A DNA stretch of 64,000 nt. Source: Vulcanimicrobiota bacterium. GTDB lineage: Bacteria; Vulcanimicrobiota; Vulcanimicrobiia; Vulcanimicrobiales; Vulcanimicrobiaceae. The translations under genes and the position numbers were made by a program. Within the stretch, counting starts at the first letter, position 1; every line of letters begins with the position of its first letter. The notes beneath the pieces were generated by a model. The model made no database searches and had not been told where the DNA came from. It saw only the letters and a program-made list of their open reading frames with translations. Below, piece by piece: positions 7,447-15,983 of the stretch. Location of the stretch: positions 1 through 64,000 of the forward strand of contig DAHUXH010000007.1 in assembly GCA_027307235.1 (NCBI GenBank). The letters are read 5' to 3'.

Positions 7447-10247
7447 GGCTGAAACTGTGTGAGAAACCGGTCGATGCGCGCTTGATCGACACCGGCGGCG
7501 AGCAATCGAATGGCGGCGTCGTCAACGGTGCGCGGGAGCGTGACGAGCAAGAACGGTGCCGGAGCGTTGCCCGCGCGCACGCGCGCCCATTCGCATGCAG
7601 CCGGAACCAGCGCCGTGTTGTACGGTGCGAGCGTCACCGTGTTCCCGTTGCAGTGCAGGGTGAGCGGACGTTCCAGCGCCGAAATGATCGCCGGGCGTTC
7701 GTGCAAAAACATCGAGGCGTCCTCTTGCGTCGCGTTGATGCGCTCAACGATGAAGCGTGGATCGGCGATCAACATCGTGCGGTCGAGGTTTCCGAAATGA
7801 TACGCAATCGGCTCGACGGCGCCGCGCTTTCCGGCGTGATAATCGAGCACGTCGGAGGCTTTCTTCACATGCAGTTCGCGTGGTGTGCCGTCGGCGCCGG
7901 CGCGATTCCAGTCGAAGATGCGATAGGTGAGGTCGCTGGCCTGTTGCGTTTCATAGACAATGATGCCCTTGCCGATGGCATGCAGCGTGCCGGCGGGTAA
8001 GTAAAATGCGTCTCCGGCCTTCACCGGCACGCGGCGTAAAATCTCGCCGAGCGTTCCGTCGGCGACGCGGCGCTCGTACTCCGCGCGATCGGTGTCGCGC
8101 GTCCACCCGAGCACCAGTTCCGCGCCCGCGTCGGCATGCAGCACGTACCAGCATTCGGTCTTGCCGTTGGCTTGATGTTCAACGCGTTGCGCGTAGGCGT
8201 CATCGGGATGAACCTGCACCGAGAGCCAGTCGCGCGCATCGATGAATTTGGTCAAGACGGGAAAGGCCTGCGTCGCGTCGATCGTCCCAAGCAATGCCGC
8301 GCCCAGGCGCTCGCGCAACTGCGCGATGCTCGATCCGGCGAGCGGACCGTTCGCGATCAGGTTGGTGTCCCAGCACTCCCACGATTCGCCGATGGTCGCA
8401 TCCGGGTCGCCGGCTTTTCCGAAACGGCGCACGAGCGCGTGTCCGCCCCAGATCGCGGTCGTCAGCTTGGGTTCGATGACGTACGGGTAGATCAGCGTCG
8501 GGTCGACCACCTCGCAGCACTCCTCGCGCAGGCGGGCGCGCAGCAATCCGCGCGCCGAGTTGCCGACGAAGATCTCCTCGGCACGACGCAGATCGTCGCG
8601 CGTCATCGGAATCTCGTCGGCGCCCTGCTCGGTTACGATGCGCGAGCGCAGAATCCCCGGAAGCGCACCCGCGCGCAGGGGCGGGGTCACGAGCCGTCCG
8701 CCGATGCGCGCGAAGACGTTGGTCCGCGCGCCTTCGACGACCTCTCCGCGCTCGTTGAGGAGAATTGCGTCAAAACACGCAGTGGCGCTTGCCTGGAGCG
8801 CGGCCGAAGCATGGGCGGGTCGCCACGAGGACTTGAACGCGAGCATGGGATCGCCGCTGTTCAGCCGTGCATCAGCGATGCAGACGTCGACCGGTTCGGG
8901 TGTCGGCGCGAGCGGTTCGCTTGCGGTGCGCAGCGTGCCGTCGAGCCCGAGCCGCAGGCGCAGCAATGCCGGCGCAATGCCGTCCGCTTGTGTCGAGCCG
9001 AGCGCAGCGCGCGCCGCTTGCATCGAAAACGGAATCGAGAAGGTGCGTGCAGTCGCCGCCAGACGTTCCAGATGGCGCTCCATCGTTGACGCGTCGCGGT
9101 TCGCGAAGGTCTCCCAGAACGAGAACGGTTCGATGGCCGCATCCAAGAAACGCGACTTCAACACCACTTCATGCCACTCGTCGTCGGCGAGCGAGTCGGC
9201 AACGATCCCGCCGCCGGCGTCGAAGCGCGCGCAAGCGTTGCGGCGATCGAGCTGCATCGTGCGGATCGCCACGTTCCACCACCCGCGACGCTGCGGCGTG
9301 AGAAACCCGACGCTGCCGCAGTAGACGCCGCGCGGATGCGATTCGGCGCGCGTGATGGCCGCCATGGCCGCGCGCTTGGGCGCGCCCGTCACGCTGCCGC
9401 ACGGAAACGTCGCAGCGATCACGTCGGCGAAACCGGCGTTCCCGCGCAGACGCCCGCGAACCGTCGAGGTCATCGTCGCGAAGGTCGGATACCGCTCGAC
9501 GGTGAGCAATGCGGTGACGTCGACCTCGTCACAGACTTTCGAGAAGTCATTGCGGAGCAAGTCGACGATCATCACGTGCTCGGCACGATTCTTCTCATTC
9601 TGTAAGTCGTCGCTGCATTCGAGCGATGCGCTGCCCTTCATCGGGCGTGTCTCGATGCGCTCGCCGTCGAAGGCAAGAAACAATTCGGGCGACCACGAAA
9701 GAACGGCGCGATCGCCGTCGAGGACGCACGCGCAGTAGGGCGCTTGCGCCCGTGCGGCGATGCGCGTGTAGAGCGACAGTACATCACCGCTCCAAGCGAC
9801 ATCGAACGGAACCGTGTAATTGACTTGATAGACCTCGCCGTCGTAGATCGCGCGGGCGATGCGCGCGACCTCGTGGTCGTAGATCGTTCGGTCGATGCGG
9901 GGGCGCGGCGGCGCGATCGACGCACCCTCATATGCGTGCGGCGCGAAGGGCTCGGGCGCTTCAAAGACGCCGAGCGCGACCAGCGAACCGGTGGACGCCG
10001 CTTGCGGCAAACCGGCGAAATGCGCGCCGAGTTCGTAGGCGACATACCCCGCGACGTGAAAGCCGTCGGCAAGCGCACGGTCAACCTGCGCCAGCGCCGC
10101 GAGCGCGCTCGCCACGTCATTGCCGCGCAAGACGGCGCGCGGACGGCGGTAGAGCTGCGCGGTCGTCCCACTGCCGATGACGACGGAAAAAGACGACGCG
10201 GCGGCGGGGTTCCCGGCGTTCACGGGGTAGAAGAGGCCTTCGTGCAC
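7443..10247 (-). CDS. PabB-PabC-ManA fusion: aminodeoxychorismate synthase I, aminodeoxychorismate lyase, mannose-6-phosphate isomerase
   Basis: One 934-codon frame joining three enzymes. Residues about 1-375 are chorismate-binding PabB (VYQVNYTVPFD, LLRNDFSKVC, CGSVTGAPKRAAM). Residues about 380-580 are a fold-type IV PLP lyase like PabC (FDAILLNERGEVVEGARTNV); PabB-PabC fusions are known and make p-aminobenzoate. Residues about 590-934 are a class I mannose-6-phosphate isomerase: AIWGG near the start, zinc histidines in SVQVHPDD (about 679) and LPAGTLHAIGKG. No stop separates PabC from ManA, but a GTG at 8510 preceded by GAGGAG with 9-base spacing could start a separate ManA of 355 residues. 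The GTG start at 10247 lies in a GTGCAC palindrome shared with the divergent folK start; a GTG about 7 codons downstream is an alternative. Confidence 0.85.
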   Translation of the reverse strand: MHEGLFYPVNAGNPAAASSFSVVIGSGTTAQLYRRPRAVLRGNDVASALAALAQVDRALADGFHVAGYVAYELGAHFAGLPQAASTGSLVALGVFEAPEPFAPHAYEGASIAPPRPRIDRTIYDHEVARIARAIYDGEVYQVNYTVPFDVAWSGDVLSLYTRIAARAQAPYCACVLDGDRAVLSWSPELFLAFDGERIETRPMKGSASLECSDDLQNEKNRAEHVMIVDLLRNDFSKVCDEVDVTALLTVERYPTFATMTSTVRGRLRGNAGFADVIAATFPCGSVTGAPKRAAMAAITRAESHPRGVYCGSVGFLTPQRRGWWNVAIRTMQLDRRNACARFDAGGGIVADSLADDEWHEVVLKSRFLDAAIEPFSFWETFANRDASTMERHLERLAATARTFSIPFSMQAARAALGSTQADGIAPALLRLRLGLDGTLRTASEPLAPTPEPVDVCIADARLNSGDPMLAFKSSWRPAHASAALQASATACFDAILLNERGEVVEGARTNVFARIGGRLVTPPLRAGALPGILRSRIVTEQGADEIPMTRDDLRRAEEIFVGNSARGLLRARLREECCEVVDPTLIYPYVIEPKLTTAIWGGHALVRRFGKAGDPDATIGESWECWDTNLIANGPLAGSSIAQLRERLGAALLGTIDATQAFPVLTKFIDARDWLSVQVHPDDAYAQRVEHQANGKTECWYVLHADAGAELVLGWTRDTDRAEYERRVADGTLGEILRRVPVKAGDAFYLPAGTLHAIGKGIIVYETQQASDLTYRIFDWNRAGADGTPRELHVKKASDVLDYHAGKRGAVEPIAYHFGNLDRTMLIADPRFIVERINATQEDASMFLHERPAIISALERPLTLHCNGNTVTLAPYNTALVPAACEWARVRAGNAPAPFLLVTLPRTVDDAAIRLLAAGVDQARIDRFLTQFQP

Positions 10248-11687
10248 CGTATCTGTATCGGCATCGGCTCGAATCTGGGCGATCGGCAGGCAAATATCCT
10301 GGCCGCGCTGCAGCGATTGCGCACGCGCGCGCGCATCGGTGCGGTCTCAGCCTTCTACGAATCCGCGCCCGCCGAAGGGGCGCAAGGTCCTGCCTATCTG
10401 AACATCGCGGCATCGCTCGAATGCGACCTCGATCGCGGCGCCTTCGAGCGGTTTCTGCACGCGGTCGAGACCGCCGTCGGCCGCGCGCACACGACGCGCC
10501 TGGCCGCGCGACCGATCGACATCGATCTGCTGGTCTTCGACGATGACGTGCATCCGCGGCTCGCACAGCGTGCCTACAACGTTGTGCCGCTGGCGGAGAT
10601 CGCGCCGGCGTTCGTCGAGCCCGCGACAGCGGTGACGCTCGCGGACCTGGCCGCGCGCGCGAACGGCGTGCGCCGCCGCGACCGTGCTTTGCATTTCGCG
10701 ACCGATCGCCAGAGCGAGTCGCCGGACGTGCGCATCTCGCTCAATCGCGTCGGCGTGGCGGCGGTCAGGCGTGTCGTGCGACTGAACGTCGACGGCAAAG
10801 AGCGCGTGTTCAACGGCGAGTTCTCGATGGTCGCCGATCTCGCCCCCGACAAAGCCGGTGTGCACATGTCGCGCTTTGCCGAGATTCTCGAAGAAGCGAC
10901 GCTCGACGTGCTGGCGCGACCCGAGGCACCCGCGCGCATCGAGCGCCTGGTGGAGGCGATCGCCTGCGAGATCGTGCGCACGCAACGCGCGGTGCGCGCC
11001 GACGTGCGGTTGCGCGCCGAGTTCGGGCTCGAACGCTGGACGCCGGTCAGCGGCAAGCGCGGCGAGGAGATGTACACGCTGGTTGGGATCGCGCATGCGG
11101 AGGAGGGCAAGACGCGGCGCGTCATCGGCGTCGAAGCCGAGGGGATGACCGCGTGTCCGTGCGCGCAGTTAATGGTACGCGAGCATTCGTTGCACGATTT
11201 GATCGATGCCGGGTTCACGAGCGAAGATGCGGAACGGGCGCTCGACGCGCTCCCGGTTGCGACGCACAATCAACGTGGGCGCGGGTCGGTACTCATCGGT
11301 ATCGACGATGCGCATGCCGATGCGGTTCACGCAGAAGACCTCGTCGAGATCGTCGAAAGCTCGATGTCGAGCGAAACCTACGACTTGCTCAAGCGCCCCG
11401 ACGAATTCTTCATCGTCAACAAGGCGCATCACAACCCGAAGTTCGTCGAAGACGTCGTGCGCGGCATTCTCTCGCGCGCGCTCGACGTCTACGCCGATCT
11501 ACCCGACGACACGTTCGTGTTCGCAAGCCAAGTCAACTACGAATCGATTCACAAGCACGATGCGTTCGCCGAAGGCTTCGGCACCTTCGGCGAGTTTCGT
11601 GAAGAACTGCGCTCGGATCAGTACGTGACGCGCAAGACCGACCTCGCCGCGTGGCTCGGCGCCCGCGCATCCGACCTGGTCAAATGA
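10242..11687 (+). CDS. FolK-FolE2 fusion: HPPK and GTP cyclohydrolase IB
   Basis: A 481-residue two-domain folate enzyme. Residues 1 to about 150 are 6-hydroxymethyl-7,8-dihydropterin pyrophosphokinase (GIGSNLGDR, RPIDIDLLVFDD). From about 165 to the end is a type IB GTP cyclohydrolase (FolE2): NRVGVAAVRR, FNGEFSMVADL, the metal-site Cys region MTACPCAQ and the closing VNYESIHKHDAFAEGFG. FolE2 makes the pterin precursor that, after further steps, FolK activates, so the fusion joins an early and a later step of one pathway. GTG 10242 is preceded by AAGAGG at suitable spacing; the frame is open further upstream but that part is antisense to pabB. The 3' end overlaps the convergent mrp by 8 bases. 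Confidence 0.88.
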   Translation: MHRICIGIGSNLGDRQANILAALQRLRTRARIGAVSAFYESAPAEGAQGPAYLNIAASLECDLDRGAFERFLHAVETAVGRAHTTRLAARPIDIDLLVFDDDVHPRLAQRAYNVVPLAEIAPAFVEPATAVTLADLAARANGVRRRDRALHFATDRQSESPDVRISLNRVGVAAVRRVVRLNVDGKERVFNGEFSMVADLAPDKAGVHMSRFAEILEEATLDVLARPEAPARIERLVEAIACEIVRTQRAVRADVRLRAEFGLERWTPVSGKRGEEMYTLVGIAHAEEGKTRRVIGVEAEGMTACPCAQLMVREHSLHDLIDAGFTSEDAERALDALPVATHNQRGRGSVLIGIDDAHADAVHAEDLVEIVESSMSSETYDLLKRPDEFFIVNKAHHNPKFVEDVVRGILSRALDVYADLPDDTFVFASQVNYESIHKHDAFAEGFGTFGEFREELRSDQYVTRKTDLAAWLGARASDLVK

Positions 11688-12774
11688 GCGAAATCGTTTC
11701 CTTCGCCTTGGGCTGCGCTGCGAGCGCACGAAGCAGCGCGGTCGCCAACTGATCACAGACCGGATCGTCGATCTCTTCGATGCGTCCTTCATCGGCCAGG
11801 CGCGCCTTCTCCGGATCGATCGGTAGACGAGCGAACACCGGCGCTTGTGCGAGTTCGGCGACGCGGTCGGCATAGGACGGTCCGAAGACGTCGTAACGGT
11901 GACCCGTATCCGGTGCGACGAAGTAGGACATGTTCTCGACGACGCCGAGAATCGGCTTCTTGAGCTGATGCACGAGATTGGCGGCCTTGCGAACGATCAT
12001 CGTCGCAAGCGCTTGCGGCATCGTCACCAGCACAACTCCGTCGATGTTGAGCGACTGCAGCACGGTGAGCGGCGCATCCGAGGTTCCCGGCGGCAGGTCG
12101 ATGAGCAGCACATCCAGATCGCTCCAGAGCACTTGCTCGAAGAACTGACGGATGACGCCGGAGACGATCGGCCCGCGCCAGATCATCGCGGTGTCTTCTT
12201 TGTCGGTCAGCAGGTTCGCGCTAACGACTTCGATCGCGCTGCGTGTGATCGCCGGTGCGAGCAGCGGTTGTGGGTTGCCCTGCTTGGTCGGCGGAGCGTC
12301 GGGGTCGGCTTCGATCGCGAGCGGCGTGCGTAAGCCGAAGAGTTTCGGAATCGACGGACCGGTGATGTCACCGTCGAGAATGCCGACGCGCAAATGCTTG
12401 CGCCGCAGGCCGATCGCCGTGAGTGCGGTGACCAGCGACTTGCCGACGCCACCCTTGCCCGACATGATCGGCACGATGTGCGCGATCCTCGCGCGACCAT
12501 GCAAGCTGCCGGGCGCGCGCCGCTGCGGCATGCGATCGTCTTTGGCAATCTGCGGAACGAATCCCGAGAGACGCGCCTGCGTGAGCGCGGCCACGATCGG
12601 TTCGACGCGCAACCCGTGCGCCGCCGCGCCCTGCTCGATCGTTTCGGACTTGCTCACGCCGCAGCCGGCGCATTGCAAGCCGAACCGTTCGAGCACCTCG
12701 CGCGCGATGGGCAGCGCAGTGACGAGCTCGTCGATCCGTGTCGCCGGTGTGATGGTGATTTCGACGTGTGGCAT
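11680..12774 (-). CDS. Mrp/NBP35-type P-loop ATPase with N-terminal DUF1858 domain
   Basis: A 364-residue ATPase of the Mrp/ApbC family of iron-sulfur cluster carriers. The deviant Walker A is MSGKGGVGKS (about 104-113), with LLIDLPPGTSDAPLTV and VENMSYF following as in the family. Two features are unusual. The CPxC cysteine pair after ENMSYF, which bridges a cluster at the dimer interface in normal Mrp, is absent (YFVAPDTG). Instead of the usual DUF59-like N-terminus there is a DUF1858-like helical domain with Cys35 and Cys38 (LQCAGCG), found also in cluster-repair proteins of the ScdA/RIC group. Cluster binding may therefore have moved to the N-terminus; this is inference. It is divergent to hemL across 35 bases. 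Confidence 0.8.
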   Translation of the reverse strand: MPHVEITITPATRIDELVTALPIAREVLERFGLQCAGCGVSKSETIEQGAAAHGLRVEPIVAALTQARLSGFVPQIAKDDRMPQRRAPGSLHGRARIAHIVPIMSGKGGVGKSLVTALTAIGLRRKHLRVGILDGDITGPSIPKLFGLRTPLAIEADPDAPPTKQGNPQPLLAPAITRSAIEVVSANLLTDKEDTAMIWRGPIVSGVIRQFFEQVLWSDLDVLLIDLPPGTSDAPLTVLQSLNIDGVVLVTMPQALATMIVRKAANLVHQLKKPILGVVENMSYFVAPDTGHRYDVFGPSYADRVAELAQAPVFARLPIDPEKARLADEGRIEEIDDPVCDQLATALLRALAAQPKAKETISLI

Positions 12775-12809
12775 GGCCTCTCCGATGAATTCGCGAATCG
12801 TGTGTCTCT

Positions 12810-14078
12810 ATGCTTTTCGGGAACCAAGACGTACTCGCCGGCGGATGTGACTCGCCGGTTCGTTCCGGTTGGGCCGTCGGCGGCGCGCCGTTCGTGCAGA
12901 CGCGCGGGGAGGGCCCGTACGCATACGACGAATCGGGCACCCGTTACATCGATTATATCATGGCCTACGGCCCGCTCCTTTTCGGGCACACGCATCCGGC
13001 GCTGCTCGGCAACCTCGACGAGCTTGCGGTGGGAGGCGTCGTCTGGGGATCGACGCACCCCGAGGAGGTGCGCCTCGCGCAGCGCGTTCGCACGCACCTT
13101 CCGTCAATGGAGCGGCTGCGTTTCGTCACCAGCGGAACCGAAGCGGTGATGAGCGCGATTCGCGTCGCGCGCGCGTACACGCAGCGCCCGCTGATTTTGA
13201 AGTTCGCCGGCAACTATCACGGGCACTTCGATCTCGCGCTGCTCGACGCGGGTGCATCGGCGCACACCGCCGATGCTGCGCGTTCGGGCATTCCGGCGGG
13301 CGTGACCGCCGACGTCGCGGTCGCCCGATACAACGATCTCGCGAGCGTCGACGAACTGCTGCACGGCCGCGAGCGCGACCTCGCCGCGATCATCGTCGAG
13401 CCGATCGTCGGCAACATGGGGTATGTCACGCCGGTTGCGCACTTTCTCGAAGGTCTGCGCGAGCGCGCCGATACGCATGGCGCGCTCTTGATCTTCGATG
13501 AAGTGATCACGTGGCTGCGCTTCGGACTGCGCGGCGCGCAAGGGCGCGCCGGCGTCACGCCCGATCTGACGGCGATCGGAAAGATCATGGGCGGCGGCTT
13601 CCCGATTGCGGCGTTCGGCGGCCGCGCCGACGTGATGCGCGTGCTCGCGCCCGAGGGCGGAACGTTCACCGGCGGAACGCACGCCGGCAATCCGTTCTGC
13701 GTGGCGATGGCGCATCGCGTGCTCGATCTCGTCGAGGCGCACCCCGAGTACTACCCGTACATGGAGATGCTCGGCACCCGCCTCGCGGACGGGATTGCCT
13801 CGATCTTCGCGCGGCGCGATCTGCCCTACGCGGTCGTCGCGCACGAGTCGATCGTCGACTTCAAATTCCGCCCGGGGCCGCCGGCGCGCAACTACGACGA
13901 CGCGCGCGCCGCCGACCGGCAGAAGTACGCCGCGTACTACCACGCGATGCGATCGCACAAGATCCTGTTGCCGCCCTCGCAGAACGAAGTGATGTTCGTC
14001 TCCACCGCGCACACCGTCGACGACATCGACGACACGCTCGAAGCGATGGAGCGTTCGCTCGACGTTATCGGGGACTAG
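12810..14078 (+). CDS. hemL: Glutamate-1-semialdehyde 2,1-aminomutase
   Basis: A 422-residue class III PLP aminotransferase that converts glutamate-1-semialdehyde to 5-aminolevulinate in the C5 route to heme and cobalamin. Visible are the N-terminal GWAVGGAPFVQTRGEGPY, the cofactor region VTSGTEAVMSAIRVAR, NYHGHFD, the Asp of IFDEVITW and the PLP lysine in IGKIMGGGFPIAAFGG. Length and motif order fit HemL, although related aminotransferases share much of this; the catalytic-site Gly-rich stretch favours HemL. It is divergent from mrp, and its 3' end overlaps the convergent anti-sigma-type gene by 14 bases. Its product would supply the heme for the cytochromes encoded elsewhere in the window. 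Confidence 0.8.
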   Translation: MLFGNQDVLAGGCDSPVRSGWAVGGAPFVQTRGEGPYAYDESGTRYIDYIMAYGPLLFGHTHPALLGNLDELAVGGVVWGSTHPEEVRLAQRVRTHLPSMERLRFVTSGTEAVMSAIRVARAYTQRPLILKFAGNYHGHFDLALLDAGASAHTADAARSGIPAGVTADVAVARYNDLASVDELLHGRERDLAAIIVEPIVGNMGYVTPVAHFLEGLRERADTHGALLIFDEVITWLRFGLRGAQGRAGVTPDLTAIGKIMGGGFPIAAFGGRADVMRVLAPEGGTFTGGTHAGNPFCVAMAHRVLDLVEAHPEYYPYMEMLGTRLADGIASIFARRDLPYAVVAHESIVDFKFRPGPPARNYDDARAADRQKYAAYYHAMRSHKILLPPSQNEVMFVSTAHTVDDIDDTLEAMERSLDVIGD

Positions 14079-14502
14079 CCGCGGCTGCGCGCCGGCGCGA
14101 CTGTGCGCGGCGATAGCGACCGAGCACGACCACCGTGCCGCGCCCGGGGACGCTGTGCACCGCGAAGATGTCGGTGCACAGTTGCATGATCGGAATGCCG
14201 CGTCCGCGTTCGGCGAGGAGGTCGGGGAGCGGCACGCTCTCGCCGACCGGGCGGGCGAAGCCGGGGCCGGCGTCGAGGATGGTGGCGATGATCTTGTCGT
14301 CGTCGATGGCGCAACGCACGTCGATGACGTGCCCCCGGCCGGCATATTCGATCGCGTTGGCGAGCGCCTCGCCGACGGCAAAGAGCAGTTCGCTCAACTG
14401 CTCGCCTTCCACGCGGTGCGCTTGGGCATGTGCTGAAATCGCGTCCCGGACCTTTTTCGCGAGGCGTGGGTTCGGCGGAATCCGCAGGCGCAGATCGTTC
14501 AT
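14065..14502 (-). CDS. RsbW-like ATP-binding protein (anti-sigma factor/serine kinase type)
   Basis: A 145-residue single HATPase_c domain of the GHKL fold. The N box is visible as FAVGEALANAIEYAG, followed by ILDAGPGF and the glycine-rich lid ERGRGIPIMQLCTD, the usual form in RsbW/SpoIIAB-type anti-sigma kinases. Such proteins bind a sigma factor or phosphorylate an anti-anti-sigma partner. No sigma factor or STAS partner lies beside it, but a SpoIIE-type phosphatase gene occurs at 61245, which could act in the same switch. The ATG at 14502 is preceded by AGGTGG; the frame upstream contains no family-like sequence. Confidence 0.8.
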   Translation of the reverse strand: MNDLRLRIPPNPRLAKKVRDAISAHAQAHRVEGEQLSELLFAVGEALANAIEYAGRGHVIDVRCAIDDDKIIATILDAGPGFARPVGESVPLPDLLAERGRGIPIMQLCTDIFAVHSVPGRGTVVVLGRYRRAQSRRRAAAASPR

Positions 14503-14658
14503 CACAATGTCCCACCTACGGTATTCCCACGGCCGGTCAGGGCCACACGTCCCGTATCCGAGGGGCCGCCCGGCCCTCCTACTGGGACGAGGCATTTTGA
14601 TGGCGCGTCCGCAACCTCCGTGCTTCGAAGAACGATGCTTTGAAAGGAACACACGACC

Positions 14659-15150
14659 ATGGCTTCCCGCACCGCGCCTGAAGGCGACGAACTCGATCGA
14701 CTGGTGGAGGCAGCGCGCTCGTCGCAACTGCGCATCGCGACGCCGAAGGGGGATATGCTCTTCGATTTCTTTCCCGATGACGCGCCCGGTCATGTGGCCG
14801 CGTTCATGAAGCTCGCGGCCGACGGATTTTACGACGGCCTGACGTTCCACCGTGTCGAGCCCGGGTTTGTGATTCAAGGCGGCGATCCGGAAGGCACCGG
14901 CATGGGCGGTCCCGGGTACAGGTTGAAGGCCGAGTTCAATGCGCGCCCGCACCTGCGCGGCGCGTTGGCGATGGCGCGCTCGTCGCAGCCCGACTCAGCC
15001 GGGTCGCAGTTCTACGTGTGCCTCGACGATGTGCGCTCCCTCGACGGACAATACACGGTGTTCGGTCAGATGACGCACGGCGATGCGACGCTCGATGCGA
15101 TCCGCGTCGGCGACACGATGGATCATGTCACCGTGGAGCCCAAAGCTTAG
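14659..15150 (+). CDS. ppiB: Cyclophilin-type peptidyl-prolyl cis-trans isomerase
   Basis: A 163-residue cytoplasmic cyclophilin with no signal peptide. Active-site and structural motifs are FHRVEPGFVIQGGDP, GTGMGGPGY, GALAMARSSQPDSAGSQFY and a closing FGQMTHGDATLD, all in the family order. About 25 residues precede the domain. The ATG is supported by GAAAGGA about 10 bases upstream. Its stop overlaps the stop of the convergent serine hydrolase by 4 bases. Confidence 0.92.
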   Translation: MASRTAPEGDELDRLVEAARSSQLRIATPKGDMLFDFFPDDAPGHVAAFMKLAADGFYDGLTFHRVEPGFVIQGGDPEGTGMGGPGYRLKAEFNARPHLRGALAMARSSQPDSAGSQFYVCLDDVRSLDGQYTVFGQMTHGDATLDAIRVGDTMDHVTVEPKA

Positions 15151-15983
15151 GCTAAGCTGCCTGCCACGTGATGCCAACTGTCGCGCGCGATGCGGTGGAT
15201 GGCGCGGTACACGCGGGCATAATCGTCGACGCCGCGGCTCATGACGACCAAGATATACGGTGAATCACCGTCGGGGTCGATGATCGCGGCGTCGTTGCGG
15301 GTTCCGGTGATCTCTCCGGTCTTATTCGCGACGCGGATGCTCGGTGGGATGCCTTCGGGAATGCCGTCGCGATCGGTCTGTCCGAGCAGCAAACGCACCA
15401 TCGCGCGGCAATGCTCCGGCGAGGCGACGGTACGAATGCCTTCTCGCATGCCGCGTTCGATCTGAAAGAGCAGTTCGCCCAGATCGGCGGGTGTGGTGAG
15501 GTTGTCGGAATGATGCACGATCGCCGCGAAGTCGAGGAACTTGCGGCCGAGTCGCGTGCGCGTCATCCCGGCTTCCTGCGCTACCGCGTTGATCGTCGCA
15601 GCGCCGAAGTGATCGATCAGCATGTTCGAGGCGGTGTTGTCGCTCAGGGTGATCATCGGGCGCAGCAGTGTGCGCACCGAGAAGCGCGCACCGCCGGATT
15701 GCCGCGCCATGAACTCCGATCCGGAGATCAGCTCGCTACTTGCGAAGGTGATGCGTTCGTCGAGCGCACCGGGCCGCGCTTCTTCTTGGAGAAACGCGGT
15801 GAGCATGATCGCGAGCTTAATGGTGGAAGCTGCCGGAAACTGCTCGTCCGCGCGCTGCGCGATGAACGGCGGTGCGCCGGACATCGTGCGCGCGAAGATG
15901 CCGATCGTCCCGTCGGCCGCTTGCGCCAAAATCGGCGCCAGAGCGAAGCCGAGCGTGCTCGTCACGAAATGCGAGCGCTTCAC
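15147..15983 (-). CDS. Class A beta-lactamase-fold serine hydrolase, exported
   Basis: A 278-residue protein with a signal peptide (cleavage near AQA-A) and the three motifs of class A enzymes: Ser53-x-x-Lys56 (AASTIK), Ser114-Asp-Asn116 (LSDNTASN) and Lys221-Thr-Gly223 (NKTGEITGTRND). The omega-loop segment that should carry the deacylating Glu166 reads LDFAAIVHHSDNLTTP, with Ala where relatives have Glu. It may therefore be a peptidase, esterase or slow acyl-enzyme former rather than an antibiotic-hydrolysing enzyme. It is coupled by an ATGA overlap to the ABC-2 permease upstream, so it may belong to an envelope-maintenance operon. Confidence 0.75.
   Translation of the reverse strand: MKRSHFVTSTLGFALAPILAQAADGTIGIFARTMSGAPPFIAQRADEQFPAASTIKLAIMLTAFLQEEARPGALDERITFASSELISGSEFMARQSGGARFSVRTLLRPMITLSDNTASNMLIDHFGAATINAVAQEAGMTRTRLGRKFLDFAAIVHHSDNLTTPADLGELLFQIERGMREGIRTVASPEHCRAMVRLLLGQTDRDGIPEGIPPSIRVANKTGEITGTRNDAAIIDPDGDSPYILVVMSRGVDDYARVYRAIHRIARDSWHHVAGSLA

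Noticed and set aside
9744-10241. N-terminal extension of FolK-FolE2 of about 165 codons
   Set aside because: It is antisense to PabB, looks like low-complexity Arg/Asp/Gly and has no FolK-like residues; a ribosome site supports GTG 10242.
14503-14952. Upstream extension of the RsbW-like protein
   Set aside because: It runs antisense through the cyclophilin gene and its translation is unlike any kinase region; ATG 14502 begins the domain with a ribosome site.
15147-15983. Antibiotic-resistance beta-lactamase
   Set aside because: The deacylating Glu is missing and there is no resistance context, so only the fold is claimed.
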